DNA from: Sagittula marina
GTDB lineage: Bacteria; Pseudomonadota; Alphaproteobacteria; Rhodobacterales; Rhodobacteraceae
Length of the DNA stretch: 64,000 nucleotides
Direction of reading: 5' to 3'
Assembly: GCF_014196795.1 (NCBI RefSeq)
Contig: NZ_JACIEJ010000010.1
Span: 62,001 to 126,000 of the forward strand
The position numbers and the translations under genes are program-made. Positions 35,408 through 44,004 of the stretch are shown piece after piece; position 1 is the stretch's first letter, and the number at the start of each line of letters is the position of its first letter. The notes below the pieces were generated by a model, which did no database searches, was not told the origin of the DNA, and saw nothing but the letters and a program-made list of their open reading frames with translations.

Positions 35408-35547
35408 GGCTGTCTCCTTGGGGGACGCGCGGTGTCTGACACTCGTTCTTTCGTTCTACACTCAGCGCGTCAAGGCATTGCGTGCGAACCATTGCGTCAA
35501 GCCACCACACATGCAAAGCACTTCATTGCTCATGTGGCCTGCGCCCT

Positions 35548-35575
35548 CTTGGCACGACGCGCGACGCGCCCATAT
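35548..35575 (+). promoter_or_regulatory. Possible sigma-32 (heat-shock) promoter of htpX
   Basis: CTTGGC (35548-35553), a 14-base spacer and GCCCATAT (35568-35575) resemble the heat-shock consensus CTTGAA-N13/15-CCCCATNT. It would give a leader of about 15-20 bases before htpX, a gene that is heat-inducible in other bacteria. The -35 is only a 4/6 match. Confidence 0.4.
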
Positions 35576-35597
35576 GTGAGACAGGAGGACCTGCAAT

Positions 35598-36509
35598 ATG
35601 GGTTACGCAAAGACAGCTTTGTTGATGGCCGCGATGACGGCCCTGTTCATGGGCCTGGGCTATTTCCTTGGCGGCACCGGCGGCGCGCTGATTGCGCTGG
35701 TCATCGCCGCAGGCATGAACGTCATGACCTGGTGGAATTCCGACCGCATGGTGCTGAAAATGCATAATGCGCAGTTGGTCACGCGCGGCGACCGGTACGG
35801 CCTGACCGCAATGGTCGAGGAGCTGTCGCGCAACGCGGGGCTCCCGACGCCGGCCACCTATATCATCAACCAGCCGCAGCCCAATGCCTTTGCCACCGGG
35901 CGCAATCCGCAAAACGCCGCCGTCGCCGTGACCACCGGACTGATGCAATCTCTCAGCCGCGAGGAATTGGCCGGGGTCGTGGCGCACGAGCTGGCCCACA
36001 TTCGCAACCACGACACGCTTATCATGACCATGACGGCGACCTTTGCCGGTGCGATCACCATGCTGGCGAATTTCGGCATGTTCTTTGGCGGGCGCCGCGA
36101 AGGTGGGGCCGGGATCATAGGCACGCTGGCGATGATGTTCCTAGCGCCCATGGCCGCAATGCTGGTGCAGATGGCGATTTCACGTACCCGCGAATATGCA
36201 GCAGACAAGGCTGGCGCAGAGATCTGTGGCAATCCGATGTGGCTGGCGACGGCGTTGGAACGCATCGCAGAAGGGGCCGCGCAGATCGACAACGCCACAG
36301 CAGAGCGCAACCCCGCCACGGCGCATATGTTCATCATCAACCCTCTGCATGGCGGCGCGCGCGACAACCTGTTCGCCACGCACCCGGCCACGGAAAACCG
36401 TATTGCGGCCTTGCGCCAACTGGCCGGGCCGACAGCCACCCGTCCGCAACGCGCCCTGAAGCCGCGCCCCCAGCCCACGCGCAAGCGCGACGCCGGTCCG
36501 TGGGGGTAA
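35598..36509 (+). CDS. htpX: Membrane zinc metalloprotease HtpX
   Basis: A 303-aa inner-membrane protease for quality control of membrane proteins. Two N-terminal hydrophobic segments (5-25, 28-45), the zinc motif HELAH (His130, Glu131, His134), a further hydrophobic pair around 145-195 and the third zinc ligand in [14 protein letters not shown] are all present. AGGAGG lies upstream of ATG 35598. It is divergent from the decarboxylase and convergent with the ABC transporter operon, which ends 7 bp away. Confidence 0.95.
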   Translation: MGYAKTALLMAAMTALFMGLGYFLGGTGGALIALVIAAGMNVMTWWNSDRMVLKMHNAQLVTRGDRYGLTAMVEELSRNAGLPTPATYIINQPQPNAFATGRNPQNAAVAVTTGLMQSLSREELAGVVAHELAHIRNHDTLIMTMTATFAGAITMLANFGMFFGGRREGGAGIIGTLAMMFLAPMAAMLVQMAISRTREYAADKAGAEICGNPMWLATALERIAEGAAQIDNATAERNPATAHMFIINPLHGGARDNLFATHPATENRIAALRQLAGPTATRPQRALKPRPQPTRKRDAGPWG

Positions 36510-36516
36510 GGAAACG

Positions 36517-37110
36517 TCAGTTGGTCAGACTCGCCGGGGTTCCCGAAAGCTCCAGAACGCGGTCGGCCAGCCTGTCGGCCTCGGATCTGGCGTGGGTCAC
36601 GAACAAGGTGGCAGGACGATGCTCGGCGATCAACGCCTCAGACAGGCCGATCATCTGATCCGCCATATCCGGGTCCAGGGATACAAATGGTTCGTCCATG
36701 ATCAACAGTTCCGGCGATCCGGCAAAGGCCCGCGCCAGTGAAAGGCGTCTTTGCTGTCCAAGTGACAGATGACCGGGGAAGGCATCGCCGCGCCCCTCCA
36801 GTCCCACGCGGGTCAAGGCGCGCTCGGCCCCGTCACGGCTGAGACCCGGCTGGGTCAGCAACAGATTGTCCCGCGCCGAGCGCCAAGGCAGCAGCGTCGG
36901 TTCCTGAAACACGATGGCCATGGCGTCAGGGCGCGTCACGTTGCCTTCGAACCGATTGTCGATCCCGGCGACGATACGCAGCACGGTGGACTTGCCGATC
37001 CCGGACGGCCCCACCAGCGCGACGGTTTCCCCCGGCGCGATGTCAAACCGAACGGTGCCCAGAACTTGCGTCGGCCCGAAATGTTTCGCGCGGATGTCGA
37101 CCCGGATCAT
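36517..37110 (-). CDS. ABC transporter ATP-binding protein, NitT/TauT type (short)
   Basis: A 197-aa ATPase. It has Walker A GPSGIGKST, Q-loop VFQEPTLLPW, signature LSLGQQRR, Walker B LLIMDEPFVSLD and switch His in VTHARSEA. TauB/SsuB/NrtD relatives are usually around 250 aa; here the C-terminal tail is trimmed. ATG 37110 overlaps the permease stop (ATGA), and the longer open frame is a shadow of the permease gene. It is the last gene of a minus-strand set with a permease and a binding protein. Confidence 0.88.
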   Translation of the reverse strand: MIRVDIRAKHFGPTQVLGTVRFDIAPGETVALVGPSGIGKSTVLRIVAGIDNRFEGNVTRPDAMAIVFQEPTLLPWRSARDNLLLTQPGLSRDGAERALTRVGLEGRGDAFPGHLSLGQQRRLSLARAFAGSPELLIMDEPFVSLDPDMADQMIGLSEALIAEHRPATLFVTHARSEADRLADRVLELSGTPASLTN

Positions 37111-37883
37111 TCCGCCCTCCATCGGCGCACATGCCGTTCCCACGGTTGCAGAACCAGCCATTCCACCATCAGCATCACCACGATGAAGCTGAAGGCGTAG
37201 ACCAGCACCATCGCCACATCGAACAGTTGGAAATACAGATGGATCTGGAATCCGACACCGGAGGATCGACCGAGGAACTCCACCACCAACACGATCTTCC
37301 AGATCACAGCGATCCCTGACCGCGCGGCGGCGGTGATGAACGGCGCAAGCTGAGGCACGGTGACGTGTCGCAACCGTGCCCATCCGGACATGCGATAGAC
37401 CTTTGCCATCGCGTCGATCTGAGGGTCGAGCGCGCGCGCGCCTTCGCGGATCACCGTGGCGACATTGGGGATCTTGTTGAACACCACGGCAAGTATCGCT
37501 GCCGTTTCGTTCAGCCCGATCCAGAGGTAGCACAGCACGATCAGCACCAGCGCCGGCAGGTTGAGAAAGATCACCAACCACGGGTCGAGCCATTGGTTCA
37601 CCCTTGGATACCGGCCCATCACCAGCCCCAGCGCGCAGCCCGCCAGCATCGCAAGCGAAAAGGCCCAGATGACCCGCAGCAGTGTCGCGCCAAGATGATA
37701 CAGAAGCTCGCCGGATGTGAGTTCGCGGAGAAACGGTTGTATCAAAGCCCAAGGTTGCGGCAAAACCTGCGCGTCATCTGTCAGGGCTGCGGCGACGATC
37801 CAGAGCAACAGCAACGCAGCGATAGACAGGCCCGTGGTCGCGCCTGTCGAAATGGTCTGTCTGGCCTCCGGCGTGCCTTGCAT
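37107..37883 (-). CDS. ABC transporter permease, NitT/TauT (SsuC-like)
   Basis: A 258-aa membrane permease with about six hydrophobic segments. The EAA loop reads GARALDPQIDAMAKVYRMSGWARLRHV in its usual cytoplasmic position, and GYPRVNQ-type motifs of the SsuC/TauC family are seen as MGRYPRVNQWLDP. It lies 6 bp after the binding-protein gene and overlaps the ATPase. The transported compound is unknown; the neighbouring PQQ-type proteins suggest a link to alcohol oxidation. Confidence 0.88.
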   Translation of the reverse strand: MQGTPEARQTISTGATTGLSIAALLLLWIVAAALTDDAQVLPQPWALIQPFLRELTSGELLYHLGATLLRVIWAFSLAMLAGCALGLVMGRYPRVNQWLDPWLVIFLNLPALVLIVLCYLWIGLNETAAILAVVFNKIPNVATVIREGARALDPQIDAMAKVYRMSGWARLRHVTVPQLAPFITAAARSGIAVIWKIVLVVEFLGRSSGVGFQIHLYFQLFDVAMVLVYAFSFIVVMLMVEWLVLQPWERHVRRWRAE

Positions 37884-37889
37884 CAGCGA

Positions 37890-38855
37890 TCAGTCGAGGT
37901 CCGCAAAGAGGCCCTCGGGCACCTCGGTCGCTTGGCCCACAAGATCCTCTCCGCCAAGGTCGTTCATCAGCGCCAGCATCTTGTTCACGCCGTCCATGTC
38001 GACCGGACCGGCGGCGGGAATGCCCGCGATCCAATCGGCCTTGAGCGTATCGAACTGCGCATCGGTCTTGGCGTTCATGATCGGGCGAATTGCGTCCCAG
38101 GCAGCATCATCGCTGGCCAACAGATCCTTTGCATCGCGCGATGCGTCATACAGGGCCTGCGCCAGATCGGGGTTCTCGTCCAAGAAGCTCTGTTTGAGAT
38201 AGTATCCCAGCAACGGCGTATCGGGGTTCAGACCCAGCGCTTCGCCCGCTGTCGCGACAGAGATCACCTCCTTCATGCCGGCGGCCTTCATCTTGGCCAG
38301 AAAATGCCAGAAGTTGATCGCGCCTTGCGTTTCTCCGGAAAGCCCGGCCTTGAAGATCAGCGGCGGCGCACCAAAAACCTGTTCGGTCTCGGCCTTCAGG
38401 TCCATGCCATATTCCTGCTGAGCATAGGCGCGCAGGATCAGCCAGCTTTTGTCGAGCGGTCCACCTGCGATGCCGACCTTGGACCCGGCCAGATCCTGGA
38501 GCGACGTCACGCCTGAATCGGCCGGGGTCACCAACCCGCCGACTGCTTTTGAATAGGGGATAAAGACGTAATCCTTGCCCGCAGCACGCTGACGCGCGAC
38601 CCAGATCCAGTCCGCAACAGCCATGTCGGCTTCGCCGCCCTCGACCGCCACACGGGTCGCGCCATTGTCGGCGTAGGGCGCAATGTCCAAGGTGAAGCCG
38701 TGTTTTTCGTCGAACCCCTGATCGACGATGGTCTTGAGCTCCCAGTTCACGGTCCCGATCTTTAGCACGGCAGCTCGGATGGTCGGCATGTCCTGCGCCA
38801 TCGCGGGCGTGGCCAGCACCAGCGCGGCGGCCGCGCCTTTGATAAAGTCGAACAT
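37890..38855 (-). CDS. ABC transporter substrate-binding protein, NitT/TauT (SsuA-like)
   Basis: A 321-aa periplasmic binding protein with a signal peptide ending ATPAMA before QDMPTI. The mature part has the SsuA/TauA pattern: AVLKIGTVNWELKTIVDQG, EGGEADMAVADWIWV near 75 and LAGSKVGIAGGPLDKSW near 115. ATG 38855 follows GGGGAGGAAG. A strong terminator hairpin lies between it and the upstream PepSY-like gene, so it may be transcribed separately or at a reduced level. The ligand is not predictable. Confidence 0.88.
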   Translation of the reverse strand: MFDFIKGAAAALVLATPAMAQDMPTIRAAVLKIGTVNWELKTIVDQGFDEKHGFTLDIAPYADNGATRVAVEGGEADMAVADWIWVARQRAAGKDYVFIPYSKAVGGLVTPADSGVTSLQDLAGSKVGIAGGPLDKSWLILRAYAQQEYGMDLKAETEQVFGAPPLIFKAGLSGETQGAINFWHFLAKMKAAGMKEVISVATAGEALGLNPDTPLLGYYLKQSFLDENPDLAQALYDASRDAKDLLASDDAAWDAIRPIMNAKTDAQFDTLKADWIAGIPAAGPVDMDGVNKMLALMNDLGGEDLVGQATEVPEGLFADLD

Positions 38856-38881
38856 GTCTTCCTCCCCTTGGACATCCTCTG

Positions 38882-38915
38882 AAAAAAGCTGGGAGAGGTC
38901 GCCCTCCCCCAGCTT
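38882..38915 (-). terminator. Rho-independent terminator inside the minus-strand gene run
   Basis: Read on the minus strand, AAGCTGGGGGAGG (38915-38903) pairs with CCTCTCCCAGCTT (38898-38886) with one mismatch and a 4-base loop, followed by a T-run to 38882. It lies between the acidic PepSY-like gene and the NitT-type transporter genes, so it should end or attenuate transcription from the upstream genes. Confidence 0.8.
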
Positions 38916-38927
38916 CAACTTAGCGGT

Positions 38928-38945
38928 GGTGCAGCGCACTGCACC
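38928..38945. repeat. Short perfect hairpin upstream of the terminator
   Basis: GGTGCAG (38928-38934) and CTGCACC (38939-38945) form a 7-bp stem with loop CGCA, between the PepSY-like gene stop and the terminator. It may stabilise the upstream mRNA 3' end or act as an operator for the transporter genes. Confidence 0.45.
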
Positions 38946-38958
38946 CGATGCTTTGGTC

Positions 38959-39222
38959 TTATTCGGCGCGACGGCCAACCTCGTTCAGGTCGGCGTCGAG
39001 TTCAATGTCGAACTGATCGCCGCCCTTGCAGATCACGTCGTCCAGCTCGTAGCCGCCGTCTTCCATTTCGATATCGTCCGGAGCCATCTGGCATTCCATA
39101 TCCGTCAGCATCGACATGATTGCATCGACCGTTTCCTGCGGAATCTCCATCTCTTCGTGACTGTCTGCGAAGACCGGCGAAGCAAGGCCCAGGATCAGGG
39201 CTGCGGTTGCAAAACGTTTCAT
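38959..39222 (-). CDS. Small very acidic periplasmic PepSY-like protein
   Basis: An 87-aa secreted protein. A signal peptide of 19 residues (KRFATAALILGLASPVFA) is followed by a mature part of which roughly a third is Asp or Glu. The C-terminal half (EMEDGGYELDDVICKGGDQF and on to D-A-D-L-N-E-V) has the strand pattern of a PepSY domain: two short strands, a glycine turn and an L-D-A-D-x-N-E-V ending. It sits with PQQ-associated periplasmic genes. Acidic PepSY proteins that bind lanthanides are known in methylotrophs, so metal binding is a reasonable guess, but no function can be proven from sequence. Confidence 0.7.
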   Translation of the reverse strand: MKRFATAALILGLASPVFADSHEEMEIPQETVDAIMSMLTDMECQMAPDDIEMEDGGYELDDVICKGGDQFDIELDADLNEVGRRAE

Positions 39223-39242
39223 ATGTGTTCCTCCCGTAAAAG

Positions 39243-39683
39243 TTATTGAATGGACAGTGTGATCTGCTGTGTCTCGCCGGTGGAGCCGGGAATCCGCAGC
39301 GTGTGACGCCCCGGCTTGATCGCGACAAAGGACAGCTCTGCCACGCCCGCCTTGTCGAACTCGATGGAATCGATGGCCATGGGGCGGATTTCGATCTTGT
39401 TGATGACGATTTCATTCATCCAGATCGCGCGGAAAAACGACGGCCCTTCCACGGCCAGCTCGGCGGAGCCGTCCGCCTCGATCACCAGCGTGTAATACGC
39501 ACCCGACTGCAGCACCGTGTCCTCGCCCAGCGGTTTGCCGGAGGACAGCGTGAGCATGATGTCCTCTCCACGGTTGCAGGACGCCAGCAGCCCGGCAAAG
39601 CCCATCTCATCACACAGCGGCGCGGCCATCACAGGCCCCCCCAGCATCAAAGCCACCGCGGCGGCGGCACATCTCTTGAACAT
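39243..39683 (-). CDS. Periplasmic hypothetical protein of the PQQ-associated locus
   Basis: A 146-aa exported protein with a signal peptide ending GGPVMA before APLCDEMG. Two Cys (in PLCDEM and ASCNRGED) could form a disulfide. The rest is predicted all-beta, ending in a TLRIPGSTGETQQITLSIQ strand pair like a cupredoxin- or Ig-type sandwich, but copper ligands are not obvious. ATG 39683 is set by GGGAGG on the minus strand. It is in a row with the beta-propeller and PepSY-like genes. I do not recognise a named family. Confidence 0.7.
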   Translation of the reverse strand: MFKRCAAAAVALMLGGPVMAAPLCDEMGFAGLLASCNRGEDIMLTLSSGKPLGEDTVLQSGAYYTLVIEADGSAELAVEGPSFFRAIWMNEIVINKIEIRPMAIDSIEFDKAGVAELSFVAIKPGRHTLRIPGSTGETQQITLSIQ

Positions 39684-39703
39684 ATATCCTCCCAAAACTT
39701 GTT

Positions 39704-40672
39704 TCATTCGATCGTCACCACGCCCCAGGGCTGTTGGCCCACCTGCACGGATTTGATCGCCTTTTCCTGGTCCACGTCGATGACGGTAATGTCGTTGGAG
39801 TTGCCGTTGGTCGTCAGCAGGTATTTGTTGTCCGGCGTGAAATCGAGCTGCCAGACCCGCTGCCCGGTCATGATGTATTTGTCGACTTCCAGCGTCTCTC
39901 CATCAACAACCGCAACCCGGTTGGCCGGGCCAAGTGCGACGAAAATACGAGAGCCATCCGGCGTGACCTTCACTCCAACGGGCTGCAACCACTCAGGCAG
40001 AACGCCCGGCACTTCAAAGCCGATCTTCTTGATCAGCGTAGGTGCGCCGTCCTCGGCGATGTCCATGACCGATACCGTCCCGCCGATTTCCGAGCTGACG
40101 AACAACCGGGTGCCGTCGTCGGTGTATTGCGCGTAGCGCGGGCGCTGATCGACCAGCACGTTGTGCTTGATCTTGTAATCCTCGGTGGAGATGAAGTGCG
40201 CCATGTTCGTCGTTTCCGACGTGTTCACCACCCATTTGGCATCCGGCGACATGCCCATGCCTTCTGGTTCGACGCCCACGGGCACCTCCGCCAGAATGGT
40301 GCGGCTTTCGGTGTCCGTCACCGTCACCAGGTTGTCGTCCTCGTTGGCGATGTACAGCCGCTTGCCCGAGGGCTCGATGATGAACAGTTCCGGGTCGGGA
40401 CCGGAGGGCAGGCTCGGCAACTCCTCGTAGGTTTCGGTATCGAACACCCGCACAAGGTTGTCGTCGGAGGCGCAGACATACAAATGTTTGCCATCAGGCG
40501 ACACGGTGATCCCGCGCGGGCGGTTGCCGGCAGAAAACTCTTCCAGAACCTCCCATGTTTCGGTGTCCACGACGGTGACAGTGTTGCCCCGCTCGTTGGT
40601 GACAAAGGCTTTCCCGGCCAAGGCTGGCACGGCAAGGGTCGCAAGAGCGGTGGCAAGCAGAAACTGTTTCAT
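39704..40672 (-). CDS. PQQ-associated periplasmic beta-propeller (YVTN) protein
   Basis: A 322-aa exported protein. A signal peptide ends VPALA, and the mature part consists of about seven 40-residue YVTN-type blades (for example FVTNERGNTVTVVDTETWEV and YLLTTNGNSNDITVIDVDQE). This resembles the beta-propeller protein repeatedly found beside PQQ-dependent alcohol dehydrogenase and lanthanide-uptake (lut) genes. The role of that family is not settled. It starts 7 bp after the stop of the binding-protein gene on the minus strand. Confidence 0.85.
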   Translation of the reverse strand: MKQFLLATALATLAVPALAGKAFVTNERGNTVTVVDTETWEVLEEFSAGNRPRGITVSPDGKHLYVCASDDNLVRVFDTETYEELPSLPSGPDPELFIIEPSGKRLYIANEDDNLVTVTDTESRTILAEVPVGVEPEGMGMSPDAKWVVNTSETTNMAHFISTEDYKIKHNVLVDQRPRYAQYTDDGTRLFVSSEIGGTVSVMDIAEDGAPTLIKKIGFEVPGVLPEWLQPVGVKVTPDGSRIFVALGPANRVAVVDGETLEVDKYIMTGQRVWQLDFTPDNKYLLTTNGNSNDITVIDVDQEKAIKSVQVGQQPWGVVTIE

Positions 40673-40679
40673 GATGTCC

Positions 40680-41867
40680 TCACTGAAATGCGGTGCAGGC
40701 GGATTCCGGTTCATCCAGTCCCAGCGTGTCGAGGCTGGTGACCTGATGCAGAAACCCGTCCTGTGGGCTGACGGAGACAGTAATCATGCCGTCGTACAGG
40801 ATGATCGGTTGGCGGAGCTGTCCGTTCCACGGGCGAAACGTGACCGCCTGCCCCTTGAAGGCCGCCAGTTCAAAGGCGTCTGACAGCACATAGTCACGGA
40901 GCGCTTGCGGATCGTTGGTCGAGGCGCGCGTGACCGCCTCCCCCACCACGCGCAGGGCAAGCCAGACGTTGTAATCCTCCGGCTGCACGTAGCGCCGGGT
41001 CAGCGCCTCGAACCGGGTTTGAAACTGCGTCGCGCCCCAGGCCTCATGCGCGCCATGAAAGCTGACGGGCCGCAACCCGCCGGAGCCCATCACCGGACGC
41101 GGGTCCCACAGGTTATAGCTGAGGTAGCGCGCGAAATAATCCGTCGCATCGGCGGCGATCACCACGTCGTGCCGCGATGCGCCCTGGGTGTCCAACGGCA
41201 ACTGTCGCTGCACCATCACATGCCCGGAATCCGTGCGGCGTGCGCCGCCGGGATCCTCGAACATGCGGTCCTCGGCGATGTCAGCGCCAAACTTGCGCGC
41301 CGACCGCCGATAGCTTTCCGCCAGCGCAAGGTCCGCCGGGTTGGAGCCGTAAATCAGGAACCAGCGGTCCCATTGCTTCCACTTGGCGAATTGCGCCACG
41401 GCGTCGGTTTTCATTTGATTGGACGGCGCGATGTGCAGCAGATTGGCGTTGCAGCCCTGATCCCGCAGCGACGTGTCGGGCGCCGTGGCGTTGAACACAA
41501 TGGCATCCTGCGCCGCAGCCTTTTTGGTCAGACGCAACAGATCCTCTGCCTCGGCCATCACGACGATAAGCTTGACCCCATCGGCCAGCAGCGCATCCAT
41601 TGCGGCATCAGCGCCGTCCGGCGCGGTGGCCACGGTTTGCGTCTCGAACGTATGCCCGAGGAACGATCCGGTCGTGTTGTTGTCCTCATCGGCCAGCGCC
41701 GCCCCGGCAAAGCCAAGATCCTCGGCTTTCAGGTCATATCGAGAAATCGGCAAAAGCCGCTGGTAGTCAATCCGCAGAACGGCGGCCTCGACCTCCACAG
41801 CGGCGGCCTGAAGCGCACTCATACAATATAGACCGGCCGCCAAAAGCGGTGCGCACATTCGTATCAA
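40680..41867 (-). CDS. PQQ-associated ABC-type periplasmic binding protein
   Basis: A 395-aa exported protein of the branched-chain-amino-acid-receptor-like group that accompanies PQQ-dependent alcohol oxidation loci. The TTG start at 41867 is preferred: GGGGAGG lies just upstream and it adds the positively charged I-R-M needed for a signal peptide; ATG 41858 is the alternative. The signal region ends SALQAAA. Blocks such as LLHIAPSNQMKTDAVAQFAK and RWFLIYGSNPADLALAESYR fit the type I periplasmic-binding fold. It heads the minus-strand set. The ABC membrane and ATPase partners usual for this family are absent here; only NitT-type ones follow. Confidence 0.85.
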   Translation of the reverse strand: MIRMCAPLLAAGLYCMSALQAAAVEVEAAVLRIDYQRLLPISRYDLKAEDLGFAGAALADEDNNTTGSFLGHTFETQTVATAPDGADAAMDALLADGVKLIVVMAEAEDLLRLTKKAAAQDAIVFNATAPDTSLRDQGCNANLLHIAPSNQMKTDAVAQFAKWKQWDRWFLIYGSNPADLALAESYRRSARKFGADIAEDRMFEDPGGARRTDSGHVMVQRQLPLDTQGASRHDVVIAADATDYFARYLSYNLWDPRPVMGSGGLRPVSFHGAHEAWGATQFQTRFEALTRRYVQPEDYNVWLALRVVGEAVTRASTNDPQALRDYVLSDAFELAAFKGQAVTFRPWNGQLRQPIILYDGMITVSVSPQDGFLHQVTSLDTLGLDEPESACTAFQ

Positions 41868-42033
41868 ATCATCCTCCCCGGCCTGCTGTTGGCATGTCAG
41901 GCTCCCTCCTCGAAACCTGACAAAAACAGACACCGTTACAACCGATACTTTTGGTCGGGTTGTTCACTCAGCCTAGCCGGGACACCATTGTATACGACTC
42001 TTAATTTCTAAGAGATTTTCTGAGAAGGAGCCT
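41868..42033. promoter_or_regulatory. Divergent promoter region of the two PQQ-associated gene sets
   Basis: 166 AT-richer bases separate the minus-strand binding-protein set from the plus-strand set starting at 42034. Both promoters should lie here, near 41920-42005. I cannot fix individual hexamers; shared control of both sets from this spot is an inference from the layout. Confidence 0.45.
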
Positions 42034-42537
42034 ATGGCCCGCCTGCTGACCACTCTTTTGCTTGTCCCGCTGCTGACCCTTGCAGTGCCCTGCACCGCCG
42101 GGGAAAAAGTTGCGTTTTTCGGGATCCATCTATTGGACAATTCGATCCAGACAGAAGCTGCTGGACAGGACCCTGCCGAACTCGCCCGCCGGGATATGCT
42201 CGAAGAGCTGGTCCGCGAAAGGTTCACCGCAGAGGGCTGGGAACTGCTTGATCTTGCGCCGGTACAGGACAGGCTGGATCGCGTGGCCAATCCGGCGAAA
42301 TGCTATGGCTGCGACGCCCGCATGGCCACCGACCTTGGCGCGGATTACGCGCTGGTGGGCGAGGTGCAGAAGATCTCAAACCTGATCTTGACGGTGAACC
42401 TGCAACTGCGGGACGCGTCGAGCGGCGAGACGGTGAAGGGCCGCGTGGTGGACATCCGCGGCAACACCGATGCCTCATGGATGCGTGGGATGCGCTACAT
42501 CCTAAAAACGGCTTTTTTCAATGGGGAGGAACAATGA
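42034..42537 (+). CDS. Exported protein of the DUF3280/DUF2380 type
   Basis: A 167-aa exported protein with a signal peptide ending VPCTA, followed by EKVAFFGIHLLDNSIQTE. This pattern (a strand reading V-A-x-F-G-I-x-L-x-D, then a R-R-D-M-L-E-E-L-V-R helix, a CYGCDARMATDLGADYALVGEVQ core and SWMRGMRYILK at the end) matches a conserved family of unknown function that occurs in methylotrophy and PQQ gene clusters. The paired Cys in CYGCD may be a disulfide or metal site. AAGGAG precedes the start. It is coupled to the next gene by ATGA. Confidence 0.75.
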   Translation: MARLLTTLLLVPLLTLAVPCTAGEKVAFFGIHLLDNSIQTEAAGQDPAELARRDMLEELVRERFTAEGWELLDLAPVQDRLDRVANPAKCYGCDARMATDLGADYALVGEVQKISNLILTVNLQLRDASSGETVKGRVVDIRGNTDASWMRGMRYILKTAFFNGEEQ

Positions 42538-43082
42538 AAAGACGCCATTTCCTGATGACCGCAGCGGCGGTCACAGCTATGCCCGCCGTGGCGCTGGCCC
42601 ACGGCCCGTCGCGCCAAAAGGTGACGATGACCACCGAACTGGCCGCCGATCCGGCAGAGGTCTGGGCCGCCGTTGGCGATTTCCAGGACATGTCCTGGCA
42701 CCCGGCTGTGGTTTCCTCGACCGGAGAGAACGGCAACGAGATCGACGCCACGCGTGATTTGTACCTGTCCGATCAGGGCGCGGATGGGCCGATGCTCAAA
42801 GAGGTGCTCTACAAGTTCTCCGACGAGAAGATGAGCTACTCCTACCGCATTCGCGAGGACGACGTAGCGGTGCTGCCGGTCACCAACTATTCGTCCCACG
42901 TGACGGTGAAACCCCGCGACGGCGGCGGGTCGATCTTTGAATGGCGCGGCGCCTTCTATCGCGGCTATCCCAACAACGAGCCCCCCGAAGACCTCAACGA
43001 CGAGGCCGCGCTGGCTGCGGTGACTGCTGTTTACCAACTTGGTCTCGACGCTTTGGTTGAGCGGTTCGGTGCGGCGAGCTGA
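42534..43082 (+). CDS. MxaD-like periplasmic SRPBCC protein
   Basis: A 182-aa exported protein whose N-terminus MKRRHFLMTAAA is a Tat-like signal (twin Arg) ending ALAHG. The mature domain (TTELAADPAEVWAAVGDF and on) is an SRPBCC/START-like hydrophobic-pocket fold. The motif GDFQDMSWHPAVV is close to MxaD, a periplasmic protein that helps methanol dehydrogenase transfer electrons to its cytochrome. This points to a quinoprotein pathway. It overlaps both neighbours (4 bp before, 14 bp after). Confidence 0.82.
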   Translation: MKRRHFLMTAAAVTAMPAVALAHGPSRQKVTMTTELAADPAEVWAAVGDFQDMSWHPAVVSSTGENGNEIDATRDLYLSDQGADGPMLKEVLYKFSDEKMSYSYRIREDDVAVLPVTNYSSHVTVKPRDGGGSIFEWRGAFYRGYPNNEPPEDLNDEAALAAVTAVYQLGLDALVERFGAAS

Positions 43083-44004
43083 TCTTGCCCTGATCCTGAC
43101 CCTCGCGGCCACCTCCGTGGCGGCGGGGGATCTTGCCTATGTCACCTGTCAGAACGGCAACGCGCTCAGCGTGTTGGACCTCGACACGGGAGAGACGCGC
43201 GCCACCTGGGACGTGCCGGGAAAACCCGCAGGCGTGGCCGTGGCATCCGACGGCTCGGTCTTTACCGTTTCTCCCGATGACGCAACGGTGCGCCGATATG
43301 GTCCCGACGGCGTGGTGCAGGCGGACATCGTGCTGGACGGCGGCCCGATTGGCATCGTTCTGGACGCGCCGCGCGCCCGGCTGTTCGTCACCGATTGGTA
43401 CAACGCCCGCATCTGGGTTTTGACCACCGACCTTGTCCCCGTCACCGAACTCACCACCGGCACCGCCCCTGCCGGGCTTGCCCTGTCCCCCGATGGCCGC
43501 TGGCTGGCTTCGGCGGACAAGGATGCCGATCAGGTGTCGGTGTTCGACGCCGACAGCCTGAAATTGCACCGGACGGTCAAGGTCGGCTCCCGCCCCTTTG
43601 GCTTGCGCTTTGGCCCGGAGGGCCGGCTGTTTGTCGGCAATGTCGGCTCCAACGACGTCACTGTTTTGGACCCCGACAGCGGCATGACACTGGCCACAGT
43701 GCCCGTGGGCACCCGGCCCTATGGCGTGGCGTTTGCCAAGGGACGCGCCTTTGTCACCAACCAATACGAAGATTCCGTCAGCGTCATCGCGCTCGACACG
43801 CTTCAACACCTGCGCAAGATTGCTGTGGGAGAGTACCCGGAAGGAATCGACACTACATCCGATGGCGCGCGCCTCGTCGTGGCAAACTGGTTCGAAAATT
43901 CGGTCAGCGTGATCGACGCGCAAACGCTGGAGGTGGTGGATCAGATCGACACCGCCGACGGACCGCGTGCCTTTGGCGTGTTCATCAGGGAGGATACGGA
44001 ATGA
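43069..44004 (+). CDS. Second periplasmic beta-propeller (YVTN) protein
   Basis: A 311-aa protein of about seven YVTN blades (LAYVTCQNGNALSVLDLDTG, RLFVTDWYNARIWVLTTD, AFVTNQYEDSVSVIALDT). The GTG start at 43069 is chosen because it gives a compact signal peptide (RRADLALILTLAATSVAA) right before the first blade; earlier in-frame starts lie deeper in the preceding gene. It is related in fold to the minus-strand propeller but is not a close copy. It is coupled to the SoxYZ-like gene by ATGA. Confidence 0.85.
   Translation: MRRADLALILTLAATSVAAGDLAYVTCQNGNALSVLDLDTGETRATWDVPGKPAGVAVASDGSVFTVSPDDATVRRYGPDGVVQADIVLDGGPIGIVLDAPRARLFVTDWYNARIWVLTTDLVPVTELTTGTAPAGLALSPDGRWLASADKDADQVSVFDADSLKLHRTVKVGSRPFGLRFGPEGRLFVGNVGSNDVTVLDPDSGMTLATVPVGTRPYGVAFAKGRAFVTNQYEDSVSVIALDTLQHLRKIAVGEYPEGIDTTSDGARLVVANWFENSVSVIDAQTLEVVDQIDTADGPRAFGVFIREDTE

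Noticed and set aside
37111-37752. N-terminal half of a 411-codon frame in front of the NitT-type ATPase
   Set aside because: It is an out-of-frame shadow of the permease gene; ATG 37110 with an ATGA overlap gives a normal ATPase start.
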